A stretch of DNA of 36,254 bases from positions 1-36,254 of the forward strand of contig JAJTDZ010000047.1 in NCBI GenBank assembly GCA_021298245.1, read 5' to 3'. This document shows, piece after piece, positions 24,882-31,815 of the stretch (within the stretch, counting starts at the first letter, position 1; every line of letters begins with the position of its first letter). The notes below the pieces were generated by a model. That model was given only the letters and a program-made list of their open reading frames with translations. It searched no databases and was not told where the DNA came from. This DNA comes from Algoriphagus sp. Its GTDB lineage: Bacteria; Bacteroidota; Bacteroidia; Cytophagales; Cyclobacteriaceae. Made by a program: the position numbers and the translations under genes.

Positions 24882-25838
24882 ATGAACCAGCCGCTTTTAT
24901 CCGTAGTCATCACCATTTTCAACGAAGAAGAAAATATTCAGCCCCTTTTACAAGCTACCTATTCCGCACTATCCAGCCTGAATTATGAAGTGATTTTGGT
25001 GGAAGATGGGAGTACGGACCGTACGGTAGCCGAGGTAAAAAAGTATGCCAACTCCCGTACCAAGCTCATCGTTTTCAATCGCAATTACGGACAAACTACA
25101 GCCCTTGCTGCGGGAATAGATCATGCTACTGGCAAGTACATCGCCACTATGGATGGAGATCTCCAAAACGATCCAAGCGATCTTCCCAACATGCTTCAAA
25201 AAGCAATCGAGGAGGAGTGGGACGTAGTAGCAGGGCGAAGAGCGAATCGTAAAGACGGCCTTGTACTTCGCAAAATCCCCTCTAAAATTGCCAACTGGAT
25301 CATTAGAAATACCACCAAGGTATACCTGAAAGACTACGGGTGTACCCTTCGGGTGTACAAAGCGGAAATTGCACAAAATATGGGCCTGTACGGAGAGCTA
25401 CACCGCTTTATTCCAGTACTTGCCAAGCAACAAGGGGCCAGAATGACCGAGGTGGATGTCAAACATCATCCCCGAATTCACGGAACTTCCAAATATGGAC
25501 TCAGCCGCACCTTCAAGGTAATGGCTGACTTGATCCTGATGCTGTTTTTTCAAAAATACTTTCAGAGACCCATCCACCTTTTCGGGGGCTTAGGATTGCT
25601 TTCCTTTCTCCTTGGAAGCGCGATTAGCCTGTATCTTTTGGTGCTCAAAATCATGGGAGAAGACATTTGGGGAAGGCCCATCATGATTTTAGGCTTTATT
25701 TTGATCTTAGGAGGTATACAATTCATTACCACAGGCATCATAGCAGAAATCATCGTGCGCACCTATTTTGAATCTCAAGACAAAAAAACCTACCGAATCA
25801 AAACCATTTTTTTGGGGGAGATTTCTGCAGACCAATAA
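24882..25838 (+). CDS. GT2 polyprenyl-phosphate glycosyltransferase (GtrB/ArnC/DPM1-like)
   Basis: A 318-residue membrane enzyme. The GT-A fold begins LLSVVITIFNEEENI, with VEDGSTDRT and the metal-binding MDGDLQNDPSDLP (DxD-like). HHPRIHGTSKYGLSRTFKVMADL is the acceptor-side block typical of the dolichol/undecaprenyl-phosphate sugar synthases. Two membrane helices lie near residues 230-255 and 265-290. It should transfer a sugar from a nucleotide sugar to undecaprenyl phosphate at the cytoplasmic face. The flippase-like gene follows 31 bases later on the same strand. Confidence 0.92.
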   Translation: MNQPLLSVVITIFNEEENIQPLLQATYSALSSLNYEVILVEDGSTDRTVAEVKKYANSRTKLIVFNRNYGQTTALAAGIDHATGKYIATMDGDLQNDPSDLPNMLQKAIEEEWDVVAGRRANRKDGLVLRKIPSKIANWIIRNTTKVYLKDYGCTLRVYKAEIAQNMGLYGELHRFIPVLAKQQGARMTEVDVKHHPRIHGTSKYGLSRTFKVMADLILMLFFQKYFQRPIHLFGGLGLLSFLLGSAISLYLLVLKIMGEDIWGRPIMILGFILILGGIQFITTGIIAEIIVRTYFESQDKKTYRIKTIFLGEISADQ

Positions 25839-25869
25839 CCTACCCTGTGTACTCTAACCAACTAATTCC

Positions 25870-26739
25870 TTGACTCACCTCCCTGATTGGCTCAAAACTA
25901 GTGTAAAACTCCTGCTGACAGGTCTGGCGCTTTACCTGGTTTTTCAACAGGTAGACATAGACCAACTGCAAGATTTATCCCAGTCCTTGCACTGGCCATG
26001 GATTGCAGGGGCATTTTTTCTTTTCGTCTGGAGTAAAGTAGCCACTTCCATCCGTTTAAATCACTATTTCAACAACCTCGGCATCCATCTTTCAGCATGG
26101 GAAAACTGGAAACTTTACCTCATAGGCATGTTTTATAATTTATTTCTGCCTGGAGGCATAGGAGGAGATGGATATAAGGTCTACTTGCTCCACCAAGATC
26201 ACAAAACGCCCCTCAAGCAACTGATAAAAGCGTCCCTTCTGGATAGATTGAGTGGGCTGGTTGCGATTTTAGTCGTTTTGGCTGTACTATTTTTATGGGT
26301 AGAGGTACCTATTCCCTTTACCAAAACTCCATTTTGGTTTTTTCTTTGCCTTGGTCTAATTCCAACCTGCCTAGTTGCATTTTGGGGTGTACAGCACTAC
26401 TTCTTTACGGATTTTATACCTTCCTTTTGGCCAAGCATGACCTGGTCAGTAGTGGGGCAAGTATCCCAAATGGCTTGCGTGTATTTCCTTTTATTGGGTT
26501 TGGGAATTGATCAAGACCTTCTCGCCTATCAAGTGATTTTTTTGGTTTCTTCCCTGGTAGCAGTTCTTCCATTGACCATAGGAGGAGTGGGGGCTAGGGA
26601 GCTAGTGATGGTCTATGCACATGCTTATGCAGGTGTAGAGGAGGCTCCTGCGGTAGCCTTTAGCCTACTGTTTTTCCTAATTTCTGCTAGCGTCTCCCTA
26701 GTGGGTGCCGTAATAAAAAGAAAAGCAGCCAAGACCTAA
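25870..26739 (+). CDS. Flippase-like (UPF0104 / lysylphosphatidylglycerol synthase TM family) membrane protein
   Basis: A 289-residue protein with about eight hydrophobic segments. It must start with TTG at 25870: an in-frame TAA at 25855 blocks any earlier start and the first ATG lies far inside. Family marks are SIRLNHYFNNLGI, YLIGMFYNLFLPGGIGGDGYKVYLL, ASLLDRLSGLVAILVVL and LPLTIGGVGARELVMVYAHAY. It is in tandem with the GT2 gene, which suggests it moves the GT2 product, a polyprenyl-phosphate sugar, across the membrane for the GT39 enzyme. This is an inference from context; flippase activity of the family is not firmly shown. Confidence 0.85.
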   Translation: MTHLPDWLKTSVKLLLTGLALYLVFQQVDIDQLQDLSQSLHWPWIAGAFFLFVWSKVATSIRLNHYFNNLGIHLSAWENWKLYLIGMFYNLFLPGGIGGDGYKVYLLHQDHKTPLKQLIKASLLDRLSGLVAILVVLAVLFLWVEVPIPFTKTPFWFFLCLGLIPTCLVAFWGVQHYFFTDFIPSFWPSMTWSVVGQVSQMACVYFLLLGLGIDQDLLAYQVIFLVSSLVAVLPLTIGGVGARELVMVYAHAYAGVEEAPAVAFSLLFFLISASVSLVGAVIKRKAAKT

Positions 26740-26790
26740 TCGGACCAAGTCCTTTTCCCCTGAGAGGAGAGATTTCTAGGCGTAGAAGGA

Positions 26791-26820
26791 TTTGGCGGAG
26801 CTGAATATTCCCTACCTTTG
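26791..26820 (+). promoter_or_regulatory. Promoter of pyrF
   Basis: TTTG (26791-26794) and TACCTTTG (26813-26820) are 18 bases apart, 16 bases before the ATG at 26837. The element lies inside a longer open frame, which argues against the upstream TTG start. Confidence 0.75.
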
Positions 26821-26836
26821 GATCAACTTACCGCTC

Positions 26837-27655
26837 ATGACTCGATCCGAACTGATCTCCACCATTGAGAAAAAGGAATCTTTCCTCTGCGTAGGATTAG
26901 ATCCCGACCTGGACAAGCTCCCTCCCCATTTGCTGAAGGAGCCCGATCCGGTGTTTTCATTTTGCGAGCAAATCATTGCGGAGACGGCTGACTTTGCGGT
27001 AGCCTACAAACCGAATATAGCCTTTTTTGAAGCCTTGGGGACCAAAGGTTGGGAAACCTTGGCCAAGGTAGAGTCCCTTCTTCCCAAAGAGTCCTTTACC
27101 ATTGCCGATGCCAAGCGTGGGGACATTGGCAATACTGCTACGCGCTATGCAGAGGCCTTTTTCCAAAAAATGGATTTTGACGCCATTACCGTGGCCCCGT
27201 ATATGGGGGAGGATTCTGTACGCCCCTTTCTTGCCTTCAAAGAAAAATGGGCCATAGTGTTGGCCCTTACTTCCAATGCTGGATCTCAGGACTTCCAGCA
27301 GCTGCAAGATGCTTCTGGAAAGGAACTTTTTAAGGTGGTGTTGGAAAAATGCCAGTCTTGGGGGACCCCGGATAATTTGATGTTTGTAGTAGGAGCCACC
27401 CGAGGGGAAGGGATAGGTGAGGCAAGAAAAATTGTTCCAGAACACTTCATGCTTGTGCCTGGAGTTGGGGCCCAAGGCGGAAGCTTGGAGGAGGTGGCTC
27501 GTTATGGAATGACTTCTAGCTGTGGCCTTCTAGTCAATTCAAGCAGGGGGATTATCTATGCTTCTGCAGAAAAAGATTTCGCTAAAGCGGCTAGAAAAGA
27601 AGCACAAAAGCTTCAACAAGAAATGAAAGTCCTACTAGGACGCTACAGGAAGTAG
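26837..27655 (+). CDS. pyrF: Orotidine 5'-phosphate decarboxylase, type 2
   Basis: 272 residues from ATG 26837 (MTRSELISTI); the longer frame from a TTG at 26792 would start inside the promoter. Key blocks are FLCVGLDPDLDKLP, AVAYKPNIAFFEALG, FTIADAKRGDIGNTATRYAEAFF (the catalytic D-K-x-x-D element) and VPGVGAQGG. The length and the sequence fit the type 2 PyrF of Bacteroidota and mycobacteria. It makes UMP, the last step of pyrimidine synthesis. It appears to be a single-gene unit. Confidence 0.97.
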   Translation: MTRSELISTIEKKESFLCVGLDPDLDKLPPHLLKEPDPVFSFCEQIIAETADFAVAYKPNIAFFEALGTKGWETLAKVESLLPKESFTIADAKRGDIGNTATRYAEAFFQKMDFDAITVAPYMGEDSVRPFLAFKEKWAIVLALTSNAGSQDFQQLQDASGKELFKVVLEKCQSWGTPDNLMFVVGATRGEGIGEARKIVPEHFMLVPGVGAQGGSLEEVARYGMTSSCGLLVNSSRGIIYASAEKDFAKAARKEAQKLQQEMKVLLGRYRK

Positions 27656-27724
27656 CTCCAGAGATTTGGTAAAAAACGAGAAAAATCATTCCCAGCAAAG
27701 AGGGGGTGACCTTGACCAAGTCTG

Positions 27725-27753
27725 TTGATTTTCTTAGCTTTAGTCTACTTTTT
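27725..27753 (+). promoter_or_regulatory. Possible promoter of the DUF2851 gene
   Basis: TTG (27725) and TACTTTTT (27746-27753, one base off) are separated by 18 bases, 14 bases before the ATG. Confidence 0.4.
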
Positions 27754-27767
27754 AGACTCATTTTTTT

Positions 27768-29063
27768 ATGGAATTTAAAGAAGACTTTTTGCAGCTGGTA
27801 TGGAAGTACCTGTATTTTGAGCGTAAGGAATTACAAACTACAGAAGGCCAAGACCTAGTTATTTTACAAACAGGGTTTCATAATACCCTGGAAGGGCCTG
27901 ATTTTCAACATGCCTCATTGGAGATTGGGGGCATTCTATTCCATGGGCATGTAGAAGTACACCGGAAGGCTTCGGAATGGAAGCAGCATAGCCATTTCGC
28001 CAATGCTTCCTACAACTCGGTAATTTTACACGTAGTATGGGAAGATGACCAAGAGGTTTACCGTAGTGACGGTACACCCATGCCCACTTTGGAATTGAAG
28101 GGGAAAATTTTTTTAGACATTTGGCGCAACTACCAAAAGCTTCTGGATTTCAAATCGGATGTTCCCTGCGCACACGCTCTTCCTGAGGTTCCAGAAATTG
28201 TTCGTTTTTCTGCTCTAGAAAAAGCCTTGGTGGAAAGGATGTATAGAAAATCCCTGGGGGTGCACGATATGCTTGCACAAACCCATGGGGATTGGGAGGA
28301 AGTAGCTTACCGATGCTTGGCCATCAGTTTTGGCTTTGGACTCAATGGAGCAGCCATGAAAGACCTGTCCTCCCTAGTACCCTACTCCCTGCTTCGTAGG
28401 TACAGAGACCAAAATACCAGCATAGAAGCCATGCTCTTGGGGCAAGCAGGACTCCTGCCTGAATCCACTGACGATCCCTATGTAGCACAACTCAAGTTGG
28501 ACCACGATTTTTTTCAAAAAAAATTCAAGTGGCAGAATGGCTTGTCCCGATCGCATTGGTCATTTTTAGGTGCCAGGCCTTCAAATTTTCCTACACTCCG
28601 AATAGCGCAGCTGGCTTCTGTACTTGCACATGCTCCCCATTTGTTGTCCTCCATCCTGGAGGACAACCGTGAATTTGATGGTTTCAAAAGAGTGTTGCAG
28701 GCCCCACTTTCTCCCTATTGGCAAAAGCATTATGGATTTGGCATGAAAGCTAAAAAGAGCCACTCCACTGGCCTATCGGAAGCAAGCGTGAGGATACTCA
28801 TCATCAATTTTGTGCTTCCTTTATGGTTTGCTTTTGGGAAGTACATGGACCAAGAAGAATGGAAAGAGCGCTGCTTTGCCGTACTGCAAAGCCTTACCGC
28901 TGAGGACAATTTCATCACCAGAAAATTTGCTCAAAAGGGCTGGTTGGCATGTTCGGCCTTTGATTCCCAAGGGATGATTGAACTCCACAATTCCTATTGC
29001 CAGAGTCAAAAATGCCTTTCATGCAGAATTGGCCAAAACTTACTCCGACAGCCTTCCCAATGA
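27768..29063 (+). CDS. DUF2851-family protein
   Basis: A 431-residue soluble protein. It begins MEFKEDFLQLVWKYLYF and has the family blocks GFHNTLEGPDFQHASLEIGG, HGHVEVHRKASEW, YNSVILHVVWEDD and CAHALPEVPEI. A C-terminal Cys cluster (CQSQKCLSCRIG, four residues after a His-Asn-Ser-Tyr) could bind metal. The family has no known function; I assign it from memory of these motifs. The gene's end lies just before the promoter of the acetyltransferase gene downstream. Confidence 0.85.
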   Translation: MEFKEDFLQLVWKYLYFERKELQTTEGQDLVILQTGFHNTLEGPDFQHASLEIGGILFHGHVEVHRKASEWKQHSHFANASYNSVILHVVWEDDQEVYRSDGTPMPTLELKGKIFLDIWRNYQKLLDFKSDVPCAHALPEVPEIVRFSALEKALVERMYRKSLGVHDMLAQTHGDWEEVAYRCLAISFGFGLNGAAMKDLSSLVPYSLLRRYRDQNTSIEAMLLGQAGLLPESTDDPYVAQLKLDHDFFQKKFKWQNGLSRSHWSFLGARPSNFPTLRIAQLASVLAHAPHLLSSILEDNREFDGFKRVLQAPLSPYWQKHYGFGMKAKKSHSTGLSEASVRILIINFVLPLWFAFGKYMDQEEWKERCFAVLQSLTAEDNFITRKFAQKGWLACSAFDSQGMIELHNSYCQSQKCLSCRIGQNLLRQPSQ

Positions 29064-29067
29064 ATCG

Positions 29068-29098
29068 TTGGACATCCCCCACATTTCCTGTATTTTTG
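29068..29098 (+). promoter_or_regulatory. Promoter of the NeuD-type acetyltransferase gene
   Basis: TTG (29068-29070) and TATTTTTG (29091-29098) are 20 bases apart, 23 bases before the ATG at 29122. It supports the ATG at 29122 over the longer frame from 28978. Confidence 0.65.
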
Positions 29099-29121
29099 CA
29101 TATCGCATTGGGATTCATCTT

Positions 29122-29757
29122 ATGGACAAACCCGTCATCATTCTAGGAGCAAAGGGAATCGCGCATCCGGCTTTGGAAATTTTCAACAGCAATCAAGTGA
29201 TTGTTTATGGATTTCTTGAGGATGATGCAAGCCTTCATGGGAGCGAAATCAACAATATCCCCATTCTGGGAGCTACTGAAGATGAAGGATTTCTGAAGCT
29301 TATAGGAAAGAAGACGGAAGCCTTTGTAGCCGTTGATGACAGCAAGCATCGGAAGTTTCTGGTAGAACTTCTCCAGGAAACACGAAAAATGCAACCCATA
29401 AATGCCATCCATGAGCGCGCATATATTTCTACAGATGCCGAGCTAGGACATGGCAACTTTATCAATGCGCAGGTGACTGTAGGGGCAGGAGCGAAAGTGG
29501 GAAGCCACTGCATCTTCCATACGGGAGCAATTATTGATCACAAAGTGATCGTTGAAGACTACGTTCAGGTAGGCGCAGGTTCTATCCTCAATTCCGACGT
29601 GGTGGTAGAAGAAGGAGCGTTTATAGGTTCGGGCGTCACCATCGTCTCCGGTGTACGCATAGGCAAAGGCGCTCGCGTGGGTGCTGGATCCGTGGTGATC
29701 TCCTCGGTAGGAAAAAACGAAACCGTATTTGGAAATCCAGCGGGGAAAATAAAATGA
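29122..29757 (+). CDS. NeuD/PglD-type sugar O- or N-acetyltransferase
   Basis: 211 residues from ATG 29122 (MDKPVIILGAKGIAHPALEIF). An N-terminal Rossmann-like domain (VIILGAKG, to about residue 80) binds a nucleotide sugar in related enzymes. A left-handed beta helix follows with hexapeptide repeats (ISTDAELGHGNFINAQVTVGAGAKVG, HTGAIIDHKVIVEDYVQVGAG, EGAFIGSGVTIVSGVRIGKGARVGAGSVV). His in the HTGAIIDH region is the likely catalytic base. Such enzymes acetylate amino sugars for surface polysaccharides or glycoproteins using acetyl-CoA. No other sugar genes are next to it. Confidence 0.87.
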   Translation: MDKPVIILGAKGIAHPALEIFNSNQVIVYGFLEDDASLHGSEINNIPILGATEDEGFLKLIGKKTEAFVAVDDSKHRKFLVELLQETRKMQPINAIHERAYISTDAELGHGNFINAQVTVGAGAKVGSHCIFHTGAIIDHKVIVEDYVQVGAGSILNSDVVVEEGAFIGSGVTIVSGVRIGKGARVGAGSVVISSVGKNETVFGNPAGKIK

Positions 29758-29860
29758 TTGTACAAAGTACAATGTACTAAGTACAAAGTAGGGATTAGTA
29801 TTTAGACCAAAATGTTGCTTCTTAAGAATCTTGGTACATGGTACTTCGTACTTTGTACCT
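29758..29860. repeat. GTAC-rich inverted repeat between NeuD-type gene and trhO
   Basis: The left arm 29758-29790 (TTGTACAAAGTACAATGTAC, then TAAGTACAAAGTA) and the right arm 29831-29860 (TTGGTACATGGTACTTCGTA, then CTTTGTACCT) are imperfect reverse complements; both share the 11-base core GTACAAAGTAC. The loop contains a second palindrome, TTCTTAAGAA. Both arms are themselves made of repeated GTAC units. Confidence 0.75.
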
Positions 29861-29926
29861 TCACTTCATAAGGCAAAAGATTATATTACAAACAACCAAA
29901 CACCCTGCCGAAACAGGGCCTTAGTT

Positions 29927-30901
29927 ATGGAAAATACAAATCACAAACCCTACAGCATCCTGCTGTACTACTGCTACGCAGACATCAGCAATCCTGAAGA
30001 ATACCGAGAACAGCACCACCTCTTTTGCGTGGAAAACAACATCCGCGGCCGCATTATCATTTCCGATGAAGGCCTCAACGGAACCGTATCCGGATTGACT
30101 GCCGACTGCGAGAAGTACATGGCCTACATCCATGCAGATCCTCGTTTTGCCAAAACTGAGTTTAAAATCGAACTCCACGATACCCATGCTTTTGCCAAAA
30201 TACACGTGCGCTACAAGCCTGAAATCGTGCATTCCTCCCTGCGGCATTTAAATCCCAACGTGAAAACTGGAAAACACCTGGAGCCTTCGGAATTCAAAAA
30301 AATGAAAGACCAAGAGGATGTGGTCATCCTAGACGTACGCTCCAAGTACGAACACGATTTGGGACATTTCAAAAATGCAATTACTCTGGATATAGACAAC
30401 TTCCGAGATTTTCCACAGAAGGTCAAGGAACTTGCCCACCTCAAAAATAAAAAAGTACTTACCTACTGTACCGGAGGCATCAAATGTGAAAAAGCGTCTG
30501 CCTACCTCCTAGAACAAGGATTTCAAGATGTCTATCAACTCCACGGAGGCATCATCAAGTACGGTATGGAAGCCCATGGAGAAGACTTTGAAGGCAAGTG
30601 CTACGTCTTTGACAACCGCATCGCCGTGGAGGTAAATAAAGTCAATCCAACCATCATTTCTACCTGTCACGTCTGTGAAAAGCCCTGCGATCGCATGGTC
30701 AACTGTGCCAATCCAAGTTGCAATGAGCATTTGCCCATCTGTGAATCCTGTGGCTGGGAATTGGAAGGGGCTTGCTCCAGCGCCTGCAAGGAGCATCCAG
30801 AAAAACGTCCCTACGACGGTACAGGCTACTACCAAAAAAATACCAACGGATACAATCCCTACAAAGGCCTACACCGAAGTTCTACCAAATCAAAGACCTA
30901 A
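29927..30901 (+). CDS. trhO: tRNA uridine(34) hydroxylase (rhodanese-like)
   Basis: 324 residues from ATG 29927 (MENTNHKPYS); the longer frame from 29831 runs through the repeat and is unlikely. The N-terminal part (LLYYCYADISNPEEYREQHHLFC, GRIIISDEGLNGTVSG) is the acylphosphatase-like domain of the YceA/TrhO family. The rhodanese domain follows, with VVILDVRSKYEHDLGHFKNA and Cys181 in YCTGGIKCEKA. A C-terminal Cys-rich zinc-finger-like tail has CHVCEKPCDRMVNC and CESCGWELEGACSSAC. It oxidises U34 of tRNA towards 5-hydroxyuridine without a known iron cluster. Seven bases separate it from the nucleoside phosphorylase gene. Confidence 0.95.
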   Translation: MENTNHKPYSILLYYCYADISNPEEYREQHHLFCVENNIRGRIIISDEGLNGTVSGLTADCEKYMAYIHADPRFAKTEFKIELHDTHAFAKIHVRYKPEIVHSSLRHLNPNVKTGKHLEPSEFKKMKDQEDVVILDVRSKYEHDLGHFKNAITLDIDNFRDFPQKVKELAHLKNKKVLTYCTGGIKCEKASAYLLEQGFQDVYQLHGGIIKYGMEAHGEDFEGKCYVFDNRIAVEVNKVNPTIISTCHVCEKPCDRMVNCANPSCNEHLPICESCGWELEGACSSACKEHPEKRPYDGTGYYQKNTNGYNPYKGLHRSSTKSKT

Positions 30902-30908
30902 GGCGGCG

Positions 30909-31793
30909 ATGGAACAAAGAATAATTCCTGAGTCCGAACTAGTACTCCATACCGACGGAAGCGTATATCACCTGCGACTTACTCCGGAGCAGGTAGGGAC
31001 TACGATTTTTACCGTAGGAGATCCAGATCGCGTAGCTACGGTATCGCAGCATTTGGATCAGGTAGATTTCAAGCTTCAGAATCGGGAATTTATCACCCAC
31101 ACGGGTTGGAAAAACACCCACACGGGTTGGAAAAATGGGCATCGGATATCTGTGATCAGTACGGGCATGGGCACGGATAATATCGAGATTTTGATGACCG
31201 AATTGGATGCCTTGGTCAATGTGGACCTGCAAACGCGCCAAGTCAAATCCAAAAAAACCAGTTTACAGATCGTCCGCATCGGCACTTCTGGAAGTTTACA
31301 AGCATCCATCCCTACGGGTAGCTTATTGGCCTCTGAATTAGCAATAGGTATGGATACCTTGATGGCTTATTATCCAGAGTTGTCGGGTCCCCAGGACTTT
31401 GGGCAAGCCATCCAAGCCGAACTTGGACTAACCTTTAGGCCTTACCAAGCGGCTGCCTCCTCCAAGTTATTGGATAAGCTAGATTCTTCCATCCCACGAG
31501 GAATTACCCTAACCTGTCCTGGATTTTATGCCCCGCAAGGGAGAGAAGTACGACTGAAGCCTCGTTTTGATCAGCTCATTGAGCGTCTTGCAGGGCTGCA
31601 AATCAAGGGCCGTTCCTTGACCAATTTTGAAATGGAGACGGCGGGCTACTATGCCCTCGGCGAACTCCTCGGTCACCAGGTTCTCAGCATCAATGCCATC
31701 CTAGCCAATCGCCCCCTGAAAAAATTCGATTCAGCAGGCGAGGCAACTGTTGCCAAAGCGATTCAACTTGCCTTGGACACCTTTACCTCTTAG
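30909..31793 (+). CDS. Nucleoside phosphorylase (uridine phosphorylase-like), with a 7-residue duplication
   Basis: 294 residues from ATG 30909 (MEQRIIPESELVL); it follows trhO by seven bases. The phosphate-binding start TIFTVGDPDRVATVSQHLDQV and the STGMGTDNIEILMTELDAL block mark the PNP/UDP family; FEMETAGYYALGELLG is the Glu-Met-Glu nucleoside-binding block. The loop after ITHTGWKN is extended by an in-frame repeat, THTGWKN at 63-69 and again at 70-76, caused by a 21-base exact tandem duplication. Relatives have one copy at this place (THTGxxNG). The domain is otherwise complete. The substrate could be uridine or a purine nucleoside. Confidence 0.88.
   Translation: MEQRIIPESELVLHTDGSVYHLRLTPEQVGTTIFTVGDPDRVATVSQHLDQVDFKLQNREFITHTGWKNTHTGWKNGHRISVISTGMGTDNIEILMTELDALVNVDLQTRQVKSKKTSLQIVRIGTSGSLQASIPTGSLLASELAIGMDTLMAYYPELSGPQDFGQAIQAELGLTFRPYQAAASSKLLDKLDSSIPRGITLTCPGFYAPQGREVRLKPRFDQLIERLAGLQIKGRSLTNFEMETAGYYALGELLGHQVLSINAILANRPLKKFDSAGEATVAKAIQLALDTFTS
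31094..31135 (+). repeat. 21-bp exact tandem duplication within the nucleoside phosphorylase gene
   Basis: Two head-to-tail copies of a 21-base unit beginning CACCCACACGGGTTGG and ending AAAAA, 31094-31114 and 31115-31135, with no differences. It adds seven residues without shifting the frame. Confidence 0.95.
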
Positions 31794-31815
31794 GTCATTA
31801 GCCCTACCCGCCAAA

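Noticed and set aside
28978..29121. Longer N-terminus for the NeuD-type protein
   Set aside because: It overlaps the DUF2851 gene and runs across a good promoter; the family start matches the ATG at 29122.
30675..30908. Upstream extension of the nucleoside phosphorylase frame
   Set aside because: This part overlaps the trhO coding region in another frame; the family start fits the ATG at 30909.
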